The notes: generated from the sequence alone by a model not told the origin. Positions 1-9,175 are shown, counted from the stretch's first letter. The stretch: 64,000 nucleotides of DNA from JANMCE01 sp963791625 (GCA_963791625.1 CAWBTA010000016.1:1-64000); one strand, 5' to 3'. Numbers and translations: made by a program.

Positions 1-29
1 AATGAAACAGCGGTTCCTGCTGTAAGTAA

Positions 30-58
30 ACGCCCACTTCAAGTGGGCGTTTTTTTTT
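30..58 (+). terminator. Rho-independent terminator
   Basis: A 9-bp perfect inverted repeat (CGCCCACTT / AAGTGGGCG) separated by one base is followed at once by about nine T residues. This is a strong intrinsic terminator for a plus-strand transcript whose gene ends left of the window. A short frame ending in TAA at 23-25 could be the tail of that gene, but 25 bases are too few to identify it. Confidence 0.8.
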
Positions 59-370
59 GTGACGAGGTTTGTGACGAGGTCTGTGTCGTCACAAGATTTA
101 TTAGTTTCATTGCATGACCATTGGGAATGTGACTAGATTTTCACTTTAGTGATGTCATAACCAGTATCAGTCAGTTAGCGGTCTTGCCTTAGAAATTGCA
201 TAGGAGGAGGCCATAGAGGTCGTACGCATCAACTGCAACGTCATTGGCACTATTGGCGGACCTTATAGTAAGTACATAAAGTGATTAACGTGGATACAGA
301 ATGAAATCTTGCAAATACACTCACTGGATGCAAGGATGATTTTGTTTGCGAGCTTTTATTCCAAGCAATT

Positions 371-471
371 AAAGTCATAAACAAGTTATTAAAGTCGTAA
401 ACGCATCACTACTATCCATGCGGTTTTTCAAGTAGATTGATTTTGAATTAAATTTTTTTAAAGTCGTAAAC
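371..471. repeat. Three direct repeats of a 12-bp AT-rich motif
   Basis: The motif AAAGTC(A/G)TAAAC occurs at 371-382, 391-402 and 460-471, all in the same direction, inside an AT-rich gene-free stretch (59-537). The first two copies are 20 bp apart, about two helix turns. They could be binding sites for a regulator of the minus-strand gene ending at 538 or of something left of the window, or small iterons. No replication gene is nearby. Apart from this and a GTGACGAGGT direct repeat near 59-80, I see no gene in the first 537 bases. Confidence 0.5.
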
Positions 472-537
472 AAATGACGGTAAATCAGTCTTGACGCTCA
501 ACTTAGCCTTAAGATAATCGAAAGTCCCCAGAAAATT

Positions 538-1170
538 CTATTGAAAGCTGATGCCAAGCGCATGTGAAACATGGGCATTTTCAATCAGCAGCTCCCATGT
601 TAAAAATACTTGGCTGCAATCCAGCTCTGGCGGAAAATCTGACGCCTTGAATCCATGCTCTTCGGTAGCTCTACGTTGAATCACCCCATGGGTTAATGCT
701 GTATCAAAGATAACTGCAGTGCCTCTAACCAAAGGAATGCGCAGCCCTATCGCCGGAAAATGTAAGTCCAAGCCCTTGTCTTCACTCAAAAAGAGATTGC
801 AAAAAGCCGATCCGCCATACAGTTCAGCGTCATGGTGGTAGCGTGCGCCTCGGCATGCCATTAGTGCGACTTCGCTAGATGCCAACACATCTGCCAAGCC
901 AAGCGTACGTGTCCATTCGACCGCTGACAGCACGCAGGCCGAGTAATCCGGCCAACGCATACGTGCTCGCGCTAGAGGTAAAGCTACAACGTCGCCGGGT
1001 TCTAAATTGAGCTGTTGAGTCATCTCTCGCTCCCAATCAACCAAAAGCCTTGTTGGAGGTGCGTCTACATTGATTGTGCCAGTGAGGACAAGATCGTTTA
1101 CGCTGCGGTAGCGCAAATGGTTATGAGTGCCATCATCGAACCAATAATGGGCTGTTAAAGAGTTATGCAT
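538..1170 (-). CDS. Possible 2OG-Fe(II) oxygenase-like protein
   Basis: A 210-residue protein. Residues about 112-165 hold a pattern like the double-stranded beta-helix of 2-oxoglutarate/Fe(II) oxygenases: an HxD-like YHHDA, then the distal THGVIQRR, which could supply the second metal His and the 2-oxoglutarate-binding Arg. The ligand assignment is inference from this spacing only. No signal peptide is seen. It stands alone, with long non-coding sequence on both sides, so context gives no substrate. The ATG at 1170 starts the longest frame. Base composition resembles the rest of the first 19 kb. Confidence 0.5.
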   Translation of the reverse strand: MHNSLTAHYWFDDGTHNHLRYRSVNDLVLTGTINVDAPPTRLLVDWEREMTQQLNLEPGDVVALPLARARMRWPDYSACVLSAVEWTRTLGLADVLASSEVALMACRGARYHHDAELYGGSAFCNLFLSEDKGLDLHFPAIGLRIPLVRGTAVIFDTALTHGVIQRRATEEHGFKASDFPPELDCSQVFLTWELLIENAHVSHALGISFQ

Positions 1171-1512
1171 GAATAGCTCAAAGCTGATTTAAATTAAAAA
1201 TATAGCATTTAATTTTTGCAGCATTTAAATCAACCTAACTCAATTCACAGTTTTCGACGGGTATGACGCGGAATTAGACATCTTGCTAACGGCGAATTTT
1301 CCGGTTCATCTGGCAGCACAGCAGGCTCATCAACCGGGAACTCGCGAGCACTTGAACGCGCGCAGCATCTTGTCGGGCATCATCACGCTTATTTAGCGTG
1401 GAGAATTGTCGCACTTACCTTTTGATGTGCCCCAGCATATTTGGTGCCAGAGCCCGATCACCCTCCTGCCCAGCTTTGGTTTTCAACTATGTCCACACTG
1501 CATCAAAGCAGT
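1171..1512. other. Intergenic region with a possible gene remnant
   Basis: No complete gene is seen. On the minus strand, roughly 1345 down to 1240, an open frame rich in Pro, Glu and Arg ends at a TGA and has protein-like composition, but no start or recognisable domain. It may be the tail of a lost gene, for example from a mobile element. Short plus-strand frames here overlap the end of the PIN-domain gene and look like chance. Confidence 0.3.
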
Positions 1513-2877
1513 TCAGCCGATATTCAAACCTAGCCATTCATTGGCGGTGCGTTCGGTATCCGCTGGCACGTTCGCGACCTTGATACTGTATTGTTTTACA
1601 GCAGTCTTCGGCAGATTCTCTGCTGACACTTCGATGACCATCTGACCGCTTGATGGCTGGGACTGAACGTTCATACCAACTCTGAATGAAAACTCTTGAG
1701 GCGGCACACCATGGCGCATGTTCTCGCATTCCCAAACCCATTCGGTGTCTATGTCTTTCCCAGCCTTTAGATAGAACTCGTCCCTGTTGGGACGTATTGG
1801 TCTTTGGAGCTGATACGGCTGAGTAAACCTGTTAATCGCATGCAAGTTGCTCGAGCTATCCAAACTAGTTTGGTGCGGTTGCGGTGGACTCGGTGCTTCA
1901 GGCCGTGTGAGTAGTTTTTTCATCAGCTTGTTGTGATGTTCAGGATCGACGTTCAGCAATCCTTCGCTAACTCTGAGAGCGATGTGTACATGCTCACTAG
2001 GAACCGTCCCATTGTTGGCTATCAGTAGGCGTATATCGGCCGTTGCGTCTCTAATGCGGAGGTAGTAGTGGAGCTGTTCGAGATGACCGCGAAGGCTTCG
2101 TTCCCAATTGGGATACTTCTCGTTCTGATATTTCGCAATCTCCCAGTCCGCAGGTGGACGCAACCCAAACATACCGATTCCCCCGACCGATAGCAACCGT
2201 TCGGTCGAAGTTAGGGAGAAATCCGTCTTCATCGGAAACTTCGCAGTCATCGCTTTCACTAGGCGCTCTACCGTGTCGGGTGTCAGCGGTTCGTAACTGG
2301 GGACAATGAGTCCAATCTCTTGGTTTCCGTCCAGCGTGATTTCGATGATTGGTGTCTGTCTCTTGAGAAGCGCAACCTCCTCTTCCAATTGCCTCACGCG
2401 ATTGTCACGCTTATCTGGCTCCGGCGCCAATAACCATTCGTCCGGCAAGGGAAAGAATCGCAGGCCTTTGCGCTTGGCCTTGACCTTCAGGTTTGTGTCG
2501 TGGGTTACCAAGCCGACGGTCTGATTACCGTGTGTGCGCGTCATCTCGGCGACTTCGAACAAGATGGAGTCGTCGTTTGACGTACTCTGATCCCCAGAAA
2601 CTTCTGGAGCGAATTGAGCGATCACTTTGGTGGGTGTAGTGCGGACGATCACCGTGTCGTCAGGTGATTCCAGAAGGGAATTGAGAAACTGCAGAGCACG
2701 TCTTGCTCTTTGTGCGCGGCGGCTGTTCCCGTCGGACTTGTGCTTGTCGAGCTCCGCCAGTACCGCGCTTGGCACTAGGATGGTCACTTCCTCCCGTCCG
2801 ACAAGACGATCCCAATCGAGATCTTGCAGCGGACGGCACTGGAGGAATAGGTTGCTGTCTACGAAAAGGAATTGCAT
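1513..2877 (-). CDS. PIN-domain protein with long C-terminal region
   Basis: A 454-residue protein with an N-terminal PIN-like nuclease domain (residues about 1-150). Asp7 in FLFVDSNLF, Glu42 in the VLAELDKHK helix, and acidic residues before the THDTNLKVKAKRKG segment fit the metal-binding set of PIN ribonucleases of the PhoH/YlaK-associated type. A short coiled coil follows (about 158-175). Residues 180-454 have no domain I recognise. It has no antitoxin-like neighbour, and its length argues against a plain VapC toxin. A role in RNA decay or defence is inference. The start codon lies against about 400 bp of non-coding sequence. Confidence 0.65.
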   Translation of the reverse strand: MQFLFVDSNLFLQCRPLQDLDWDRLVGREEVTILVPSAVLAELDKHKSDGNSRRAQRARRALQFLNSLLESPDDTVIVRTTPTKVIAQFAPEVSGDQSTSNDDSILFEVAEMTRTHGNQTVGLVTHDTNLKVKAKRKGLRFFPLPDEWLLAPEPDKRDNRVRQLEEEVALLKRQTPIIEITLDGNQEIGLIVPSYEPLTPDTVERLVKAMTAKFPMKTDFSLTSTERLLSVGGIGMFGLRPPADWEIAKYQNEKYPNWERSLRGHLEQLHYYLRIRDATADIRLLIANNGTVPSEHVHIALRVSEGLLNVDPEHHNKLMKKLLTRPEAPSPPQPHQTSLDSSSNLHAINRFTQPYQLQRPIRPNRDEFYLKAGKDIDTEWVWECENMRHGVPPQEFSFRVGMNVQSQPSSGQMVIEVSAENLPKTAVKQYSIKVANVPADTERTANEWLGLNIG

Positions 2878-3275
2878 CTCGCAAGTGTATGCGCTTTGAG
2901 TTTGCAGGTTGGCAGGTAAGTCACCATTTCAGTACTGACCGTCTGTGGTCATATTTTTTCCTTCGATTCCCCCGTTGGATTGAGGAAAGCGCGCTCGCCG
3001 CCATTTGAAGTCATGCAAGTGAGTTTGATAGGGGGACTTTCATACTTGATGGCTGACGATAGCAGAGACTGGTTTGGATATATCGTAAGGACTGCTATGG
3101 GCGCGAAAGCAGTCAGCTGTGAAGGGCTGCTATCTGGTAATTGATGATTTTCCGAAAGCAGTCATCAAAATTGTCCGCTTCTGCAAAGCTGATATATGAC
3201 AAATTAAATTTTCAAACCCTATAATTTGCGTTAACTTCGTCATCATTATTTTAGATAAACATAAGAGAAAACTGA
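2878..3275. other. Intergenic region between divergent genes
   Basis: About 400 bp without a credible gene, separating the minus-strand PIN gene from the plus-strand CMD-family gene. It becomes AT-rich toward the right and holds the likely promoter of the plus-strand cluster (see 3196-3225). A short sequence resembling GAAAGCAGTCA occurs twice, near 3098-3115 and 3153-3166. Confidence 0.4.
3196..3225 (+). promoter_or_regulatory. Possible sigma-70 promoter
   Basis: A consensus TATAAT at 3220-3225 lies 18 bp after ATGACA (3196-3201), a fair -35 match. It would give a leader of about 45 nt for the gene starting at 3276. Assigned by eye from spacing and consensus. Confidence 0.4.
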
Positions 3276-3848
3276 ATGCCACGGATCAATTTCCCCCACC
3301 CTGACGCAATGAGTCCTGAGCAGCGCGTGGTCTACGACAAGATTGTCTCAGGGCCGCGTGGAAAAATTGAAGGCCCGTTGCGCGCCGCGCTTTACAACGC
3401 GGAATTGGCGGATCGCTGGCAGGCGCTTGGGGCGCTCTTGCGCTACAAAACCACACTTTCACCACGCTTGTCCGAAATTGCAATTTTGGTGACCGGCAGG
3501 TCTTGCAACTCTCCGTTTGAATGGTTTGCACATCGACGGGAATCTGAAAAAATTGGCATTGAAAAGGGCATTTTGGAGTCTCTGCTCGCGCAGATCGAAC
3601 CGAAATTTGAAACACAGGAAGAGCAACTCGTTTATCAATTTGCGTTGGAACTAAACCAGTACAAATCCGTCTCGGATGCTACGTACAGCAAGGCTTTGGC
3701 GCAGTTTGGTGCAAAAACATTGGTTGAGCTAACGGCCTTGGTCGGCTACTACACCATGGTTGCGATGACCTTGAATGCACACGAGATCCCGTTGCCAGAA
3801 GGTGTGCAGGCCGCATTCCCATTGCCGCAACAGGCAGGCATGGCATGA
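3276..3848 (+). CDS. Carboxymuconolactone decarboxylase-family protein
   Basis: A 190-residue all-helical protein of the AhpD/CMD fold. The central segment (about 68-95: LSEIAILVTGR, then FEWFAHRRES) matches the CMD core, and a second similar half follows near 140-170. The paired redox CxxC of AhpD is absent, so a peroxidase role is unlikely and a ring-cleavage or decarboxylation role in aromatic catabolism is more plausible. It overlaps the following amidohydrolase by 4 bp (ATGA), which implies translational coupling. Homologues often sit beside amidohydrolases and CoA transferases in betaproteobacterial aromatic clusters. Confidence 0.75.
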   Translation: MPRINFPHPDAMSPEQRVVYDKIVSGPRGKIEGPLRAALYNAELADRWQALGALLRYKTTLSPRLSEIAILVTGRSCNSPFEWFAHRRESEKIGIEKGILESLLAQIEPKFETQEEQLVYQFALELNQYKSVSDATYSKALAQFGAKTLVELTALVGYYTMVAMTLNAHEIPLPEGVQAAFPLPQQAGMA

Positions 3849-4677
3849 CGGGCTGGGATTGCCACGCCCATCTGTTCGGTCCTTACGCAACCTATCCACT
3901 GGCCGACAACCGCAGCTATACACCACCCGAAGCACCCTTGGAAGCTTACCTCGCAGTGCTGGCGCGGCTAGGCCTCGCGCACGGTGTGTTGGTGCAGGCG
4001 ACGGCTTATGGCGCGGATCATTCTTTGTTGTTTGATGCGCTGGAACAAGCGCCACAGTTACGCGGCGTGATGGTTGCGCATCCGCATGAATTGGCAGGAC
4101 TATTGGCGCGCAAGCCAGGCGGGGCAGGGCTTCCAGCAGGTCTGAAAGCCGCGCGCTTTAGCCATCGCAGCGGCGCGGGCGGTAACTTTACGGGCAGCGC
4201 ATCTTTTGACGATTTGCAGTCAATGGCAGCGTCGCTGGCGGATGCGGGCTTGCATGCCGAGCTTTGGACAGATTGCGCGGCGCTCCCATGCTATTGCACC
4301 GCTGATTGCCAAACTGCCTGTGTCTGTAGTGATTGACCATATGGGGATGTTTGATGCAAGCAAAGGCATACAGGATCAGGGCTTCCAAACCTTGCTCCGG
4401 TTGCTGGGAGACGGCAAAGTGTGGGTCAAGTTGTGCGCTTATCGCAATCTAGGCAATGCGATTACCAGCCGAAGGTTTTGAGCTGGCGCTGCCCTTCCAT
4501 GCCGCTTTATTAGCGGCGAATCCCGATCAATTGGTCTGGGGTAGCGACTGGCCTCATCTGCGTGTGAGTCCTCTGCCGGACGCGGCGAATTGCTGTTCGC
4601 TTTTAAGCGCTGGACGAATGATGAGCGGCTCGCGCAAAAAATACTTGGTGAGTAATCCTGCCCGTCTTTACGGGTAA
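3845..4677 (+). pseudogene. Amidohydrolase (LigI/2-pyrone dicarboxylate hydrolase-like), frameshifted
   Basis: Homology-like sequence runs across three frames and would give one protein of about 275 residues: an N-terminal metal-binding DCHAHLF, a middle VVIDHMG, WVKLCAYR and a late WGSDWPH, ending in NPARLYG. These are the landmarks of the LigI/PDC-hydrolase branch of the amidohydrolase superfamily. To read it, the frame must change near 4285, 4460, 4585 and 4640, the last at a run of six A. It is either a decayed gene or a stretch of poor base calling; the neighbouring GST gene is also broken. The start ATG overlaps the previous gene's stop. Confidence 0.7.
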
Positions 4678-4685
4678 TTTATGGG

Positions 4686-5292
4686 CTAATCAAACTCTGG
4701 GCTGGTCGCACGCAGCGAATCACGGGCGCAAATGACGACAAACCAGGCGGCCAGCCTGGGGGCATGGTCGCGCCAGTTCAAAGCATCAAACCTAAAATCG
4801 AGATACCCCAGCGCACAAGCAATCGTGATATGACCAATCGCAAAGCGGCTTGCATTTATGGCATCGATCTCCAGCTCAAGTTGGGCAAGGCTTGCCCGTG
4901 TTTTTGTCTGGAAGGCCTCTATTAACGCTGCCAGCGGCTCTGCACGCTCACGCTCGTTGCGCCAAAGAATCAAGGCATCCAGCAAGCCATCACCAAAGGC
5001 CTGCCAGCGCAATGCCTGCCACTTGGCTAGCGGCTTCTTTTGGAAACAAAGCGCCCGCATATTTTTCATTGAGATAGTCACAAATCACGCGTGAATCAAA
5101 AAGCGTAGTTCCGTTATCCAGCACCAGCGTGGGAATTTTGTTCAGCGGGTTATCCGCCATGATGGCGGGATTGGGCTTGAGCATAGCGGCCACCGAGCGC
5201 ACGAGTGTGAGCTGGTCTGTGCAGCCCAGTTCGTGCGCGCAAATCATGACTTTGCGAACGTATGGCGATTTGGGTGACCAATGAAGTTTCAT
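4686..5292 (-). pseudogene. Glutathione S-transferase, one frameshift
   Basis: The N-terminal half (start 5292) shows a thioredoxin-like GST domain: KLHWSPKSPYVRKV, then NKIPTLVLDNG and the glutathione-binding DSRVICDYL. The C-terminal helical half continues in another frame (WQALRWQAFGDGLLDAL onward to the stop at 4686). The switch lies near 5030, consistent with one extra base. Restored length is about 200 residues, normal for a small GST. It begins directly after the stop of the CoA-transferase gene upstream (5293), so it is the last gene of the minus-strand catabolic operon. Confidence 0.75.
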
Positions 5293-6516
5293 TCAGATGG
5301 CGTTATTTTTCTTGAGTGCCTCAATCGCCGCTACGTTATAGCCTAGTTCTGCTAGGATGGATTCGCTGTCTGCTCCCAGCAATGGCGGCGCGGTTTGCGT
5401 TTGCAGGGCGTTGACTGCAAAACGCATGGGACTTGCGACTTGCGGTACATCTACGCCGCTAGGATGCGGCGCATAGCGCAACATCTCTCGGGCTTTCACT
5501 TGCGGCTCTTCAAACACATCGGCAACGGAGTTGATGGCGCCCGCAGGCACGCCGACCTTGTCCAGCGCGGCAATCAAGTCGCTTCGCGCCCATGTCGAAA
5601 ATCGCTCGCACAGGAGTGCAGACAGGATGGGCAGATTGCGAACCCGGGCTGGATTGGTTGCGAAGCGTTCTTCCATCGCCCAATCGGCTGCGCCTAGCAC
5701 CTCGCACAACTTCACAAATTGCGAGTCGTTGCCAACCACCAGAATGAAGTCACCGTCTTTGCATGGAAAGACATCTTGCGGTTGGATATTGGGATGCGCA
5801 TTGCCATTTCGTCTGGGCGTTTTGCCCGAGACCAGAAAGTTCATGGCTTGATTGGCCAGTGTGGCCACTTGCACATCCAGCATGGCGATGTCGATGCTGT
5901 CGCCCGCGCCTGTGATGTTGCGTTTCTCTAGCGCCGCCAGCACGGCAACTGCGGTGTACATGCCGGTCATCAAATCGACAATCGGCACTCCCACTTTTTG
6001 CGGACCCCCGCCCAGCTTGTCATCGCGCTCGCCTGTCACGCTCATCAAACCGCCCATCGCTTGAATGAGAAAATCGTAGGCGCTTTGGTCACGCCGTGGC
6101 CCCGTCTGCCCAAAACCCGTGACAGAAGCATAAATTAAACGTGGATTCAGCTTGCGCAGTGACGCCTCGTCCAGTCCGTAGCGAGCCAAAGCACCCACTT
6201 TGTAGTTTTCCAAGACGATGTCACAGTTCATGGCGAGTTCACGCACGATGCGCTGTCCGTCTGGACTCTCAAGATTGACCGTGATCGATCGTTTGCCACG
6301 ATTAACGGCCAGGAAATAGCCCGCTTCTTTGGTGTCATTTCCTTGGGCATCTTTTAAAAATGGAGGTCCCCAAGAGCGTGTGTCGTCACCCATTTTTGGA
6401 CGCTCAACCTTGATGACATCGGCACCCAAATCCGCCAAAATTTGACCGGACCATGGAGCCGCCAGAATACGGCTGAGATCTAAAACTTTGATATGCGATA
6501 GCGGGCCTGTTTTCAT
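5293..6516 (-). CDS. CaiB/BaiF-family (family III) CoA transferase
   Basis: A 407-residue protein from the preferred start at 6516. The N-terminus has the family signature KVLDLSRILAAPW, then LADLGADVIKVERP and the NRGKRSITVNL strand. The catalytic Asp lies in the RDQSAYDFLIQA region and the family GGPQKVGVP loop follows. These enzymes move CoA between carboxylic acids through an aspartyl-CoA intermediate. An upstream start at 6600 would overlap the hydratase gene by 56 bp and adds an Arg/Lys-rich stretch without family character. With the adjacent enoyl-CoA hydratase it probably activates an acid produced by the local hydrolases. Confidence 0.9.
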   Translation of the reverse strand: MKTGPLSHIKVLDLSRILAAPWSGQILADLGADVIKVERPKMGDDTRSWGPPFLKDAQGNDTKEAGYFLAVNRGKRSITVNLESPDGQRIVRELAMNCDIVLENYKVGALARYGLDEASLRKLNPRLIYASVTGFGQTGPRRDQSAYDFLIQAMGGLMSVTGERDDKLGGGPQKVGVPIVDLMTGMYTAVAVLAALEKRNITGAGDSIDIAMLDVQVATLANQAMNFLVSGKTPRRNGNAHPNIQPQDVFPCKDGDFILVVGNDSQFVKLCEVLGAADWAMEERFATNPARVRNLPILSALLCERFSTWARSDLIAALDKVGVPAGAINSVADVFEEPQVKAREMLRYAPHPSGVDVPQVASPMRFAVNALQTQTAPPLLGADSESILAELGYNVAAIEALKKNNAI

Positions 6517-6544
6517 TTTTAATGTACAACCTTGATGATCTGCT

Positions 6545-7321
6545 TTATCGACCCGTAAAGATGGGCGAACGCTTTTCTTTGAACGCCAATTGCGCTTCAC
6601 GCGCGTCGTCCGTTTTACCGATAATGGCCGTCATGTCTTGCTCGTAACGGTAGCCGTCTCGCAGGCTCATGTCTTCAATCACGTTGAGTGTGTGCTTGCC
6701 CATGCGCGTGGAGACAGGACTTTTAGACGCAATTTGCGTTGCAATTGCCAGTGCCGTAGGTAGCAATTCTTCACTTGTTGTACAAGCCTCGACAATACCC
6801 AATCTGTACAACTCGGTGCCGCTCACGCGCATTCCTGTCAGCGCCATTCGACGCAGGGTGGAATGGCTAAAAAGTCGCATGGCGTGTCGCGCGCCGCCCA
6901 ACAAACCCACGTCAACTTCAGGCAGTCCGACAGACGTTCTATCGCATGCGACCAAGATATCGGCAGAGGCAATCATGGCCATACCAGAACCCAGTGCCGC
7001 GCCATTGATGGCGACCACGACGGGTTTAGCGCATTCACGGATAGCATGAAAACATTCGCGTGTGCGGCGCGAATGTGCAGGCAGATCACCGGGGCCTTTG
7101 ATATTCTCGGCACGCCCTTTTAAATCTGCACCTGCACAAAATATCTTGCCTGCACCTGTGAGAACGACAGCTCGCACTTCATCCATTTCACTAATGCGGT
7201 CTAAAGCTATAGTGAGCTCGTCGTTCAAGGTACGTGTGAGCGCATTGACGGGTGGTGCATCCATGGTGAGGACTGCAACATAGTTATCGATGGTGACATG
7301 GAGCTGGGTTAAATCATTCAT
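6545..7321 (-). CDS. Enoyl-CoA hydratase/isomerase-family protein
   Basis: A 258-residue crotonase-fold protein. It shows the oxyanion-hole segment FCAGADLKGR (about 60-70), the second loop INGAALGSGM (about 104-114) and LPEVDVGLLGG, where family catalytic acids sit. It can hydrate, isomerise or cleave acyl-CoA; the substrate cannot be told. It lies 28 bp upstream of the CoA transferase and 27 bp downstream of the Bug receptor on the same strand, fitting a single transport-activation-degradation transcript. Confidence 0.9.
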   Translation of the reverse strand: MNDLTQLHVTIDNYVAVLTMDAPPVNALTRTLNDELTIALDRISEMDEVRAVVLTGAGKIFCAGADLKGRAENIKGPGDLPAHSRRTRECFHAIRECAKPVVVAINGAALGSGMAMIASADILVACDRTSVGLPEVDVGLLGGARHAMRLFSHSTLRRMALTGMRVSGTELYRLGIVEACTTSEELLPTALAIATQIASKSPVSTRMGKHTLNVIEDMSLRDGYRYEQDMTAIIGKTDDAREAQLAFKEKRSPIFTGR

Positions 7322-7348
7322 AGCATTGTTCCTGTTTGTTTTAATCGG

Positions 7349-8344
7349 TTAGTCGACACGCACGCCCAGTGCTCTTGCCAGCGGCGTCCATTTGGCTGTT
7401 TGAGCCTGCAATAATTTTTCTAGATCTTCGGATGTGCTGCCGACAGCTTGCATACCCGATTTTTCAAATTGTGTGCGCAACTCTGGCGTTGCCAATGCCG
7501 TTGTAACTGCTTTTTGAATCTTGGCAACGATGTCGCGCGGTGTTTTTGCGGGTGCAAACAAACAGTAGGCGTTGACCGCGACAAGGCTGGGATAACCTGC
7601 TTCCACGACCGATGGAACATGGGGCAGTTCTTTGGCCCGCTTGGTGTCCGTCACAGCCAGTCCCACGATTTTTCCGCCTTGAATTTGCGGAATGACCGCA
7701 GCCACATCGGCCATCAAGAGATCGACGTCTCCGGCCATCAATGCCTGTACCGCGGGCGCGCCGCCGCGAAACGGCACATCAACCACTTTAAGCGATTGCT
7801 CGCGTTTGTAGAGCTCCCCGACCAGACTGGTGATCGTTCCCGCGCCCACCGATCCCATGTTCAACTTTCCGGCATTGGTCTGTGCGTAGGCTGTCAACGC
7901 TTTCAAATTGGTCACACCCTTGGCCACCAACTGTGGACTGGCGACAAAAATTTGTGGCGAAGACACCACCAGACTGACAGCTTGCAAATCACGTTCGGGG
8001 TCGTAGGGTAATTTCGTAATTGCTGGCAAGATCGAGCGGGCACCAGAGCCGACCAAGAGCAAACTGTAGCCATCAGGCGCAGATTTGACAACGTTATCTG
8101 TACCTATGATGGTGGATGCACCGCCCTTGTTATCCACGATGACCGCTTGTCCGATAAGCGGCGCGAGCCGGGCACCCAGCGAGCGGGCAATGATGTCCAC
8201 AGGGCCACCGGCATTGAAGGGTACAACAATGCGAATCGTTTTGTTGGGATAGTCAGCAGCAGAGTTTTGTGCAAAAGCAGACGGAATAAGGCTTGCGATG
8301 GGGATGCCGCCAGCAATGGAGGTGAAGATTCGCCGAGTTAACAT
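7349..8344 (-). CDS. Bug/TctC-family periplasmic substrate-binding protein
   Basis: A 331-residue protein with a Sec-type signal peptide (residues 1-25, ending PSAFAQ) and the Bug pattern: TIRIVVPFNAGGPVDIIAR, VDNKGGAS, APDGYSLLL and VPFRGGAP. Bug receptors are very numerous in Burkholderiales and bind carboxylates in the periplasm, often without a local tripartite transporter, as here. Its place in the operon suggests it captures the aromatic acid or related carboxylate handled by the adjacent enzymes. Confidence 0.9.
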   Translation of the reverse strand: MLTRRIFTSIAGGIPIASLIPSAFAQNSAADYPNKTIRIVVPFNAGGPVDIIARSLGARLAPLIGQAVIVDNKGGASTIIGTDNVVKSAPDGYSLLLVGSGARSILPAITKLPYDPERDLQAVSLVVSSPQIFVASPQLVAKGVTNLKALTAYAQTNAGKLNMGSVGAGTITSLVGELYKREQSLKVVDVPFRGGAPAVQALMAGDVDLLMADVAAVIPQIQGGKIVGLAVTDTKRAKELPHVPSVVEAGYPSLVAVNAYCLFAPAKTPRDIVAKIQKAVTTALATPELRTQFEKSGMQAVGSTSEDLEKLLQAQTAKWTPLARALGVRVD

Positions 8345-8359
8345 AGTTGTTCCTTTTTA

Positions 8360-9175
8360 CTATTTGAGCGTTTTTATCCAAGCTACAACCGCATCAGCAA
8401 CCGCTTGTGGTTGTTCGACCACCAATGCATGGCTGGCGTTAGCAATTGTTTGCACAGTTACTTTTTCTTTCAGTAAATCTTTGAGTTCATTCCTTGTGCT
8501 CGGATGCCGCCACGGGTCTTGTTCGGCAGACAAATCTAAAACCGGGGCATTCGCTTGGTTAAACCAAAGGTCTTTGGCGGGTGAGAGCGCTGCACTGCGG
8601 TATGCAGCACGCCACTGCGGATACCAGCCCGTTAGCCAACTGCGGGCATCGTTTCCTGGTGCAAACATGATTTTTTCCAAAGCGGTAAGACGTTCGACGT
8701 CAGGTTTACTGGTGTCAGATGCGATGTTCAAAGTTTCACCCAACCATGCAGGGTAGATCTTGGACGATGCTCCCGCAACGACAATGCCGCGTACTAGTTT
8801 TGGATGTTCCATGTCCAGCACACGTGCCACCCAATGTCCATAGGCATGACCGACCACAACAGCTTGGTCGCCGCCTAAACGCTCGATGGTCAGGGCCACA
8901 TCGCTCGCCAAAGTGGACAAGGTCATGCCCGCAGGTGGCGGGCTACTGCGCCCCATGCCGCGCGGCTGCGGGCGCAGGACTTTAAAACCTTTTGCAGCAA
9001 TCAGCTCTGCAACTTCGTCGTAGTCCAGCGAGTCGCGCAAAGAGGAGGGCAAAAGCACGACCGTTGGCCCAACGCCATCCACAATGACATCAATCGCGAT
9101 CTCGTCTACCCCGACTGTCTCGATCAGCAATTCGCAGTGGCGTTTTGTAGTCAGCATGTCACAGCGCAGCTTCAT
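8360..9175 (-). CDS. Alpha/beta-hydrolase-fold protein with Ala at the nucleophile
   Basis: A 271-residue alpha/beta hydrolase. The core is clear: VVLLPSSLRDS for the oxyanion region, RPQPRGMGRS, the nucleophile elbow, the acid in LSAEQDPWRHP and the His in ANASHALVVEQP. The elbow reads GHAYG instead of GHSxG, so the usual Ser is Ala. The codon is GCC, so Ser would need one substitution (TCC). The protein may be inactive as an esterase, use another chemistry, or carry a sequence error. Its ATG (9175) overlaps the stop of the tannase-family gene (ATGA), which fixes the start and implies coupling. Confidence 0.8.
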   Translation of the reverse strand: MKLRCDMLTTKRHCELLIETVGVDEIAIDVIVDGVGPTVVLLPSSLRDSLDYDEVAELIAAKGFKVLRPQPRGMGRSSPPPAGMTLSTLASDVALTIERLGGDQAVVVGHAYGHWVARVLDMEHPKLVRGIVVAGASSKIYPAWLGETLNIASDTSKPDVERLTALEKIMFAPGNDARSWLTGWYPQWRAAYRSAALSPAKDLWFNQANAPVLDLSAEQDPWRHPSTRNELKDLLKEKVTVQTIANASHALVVEQPQAVADAVVAWIKTLK

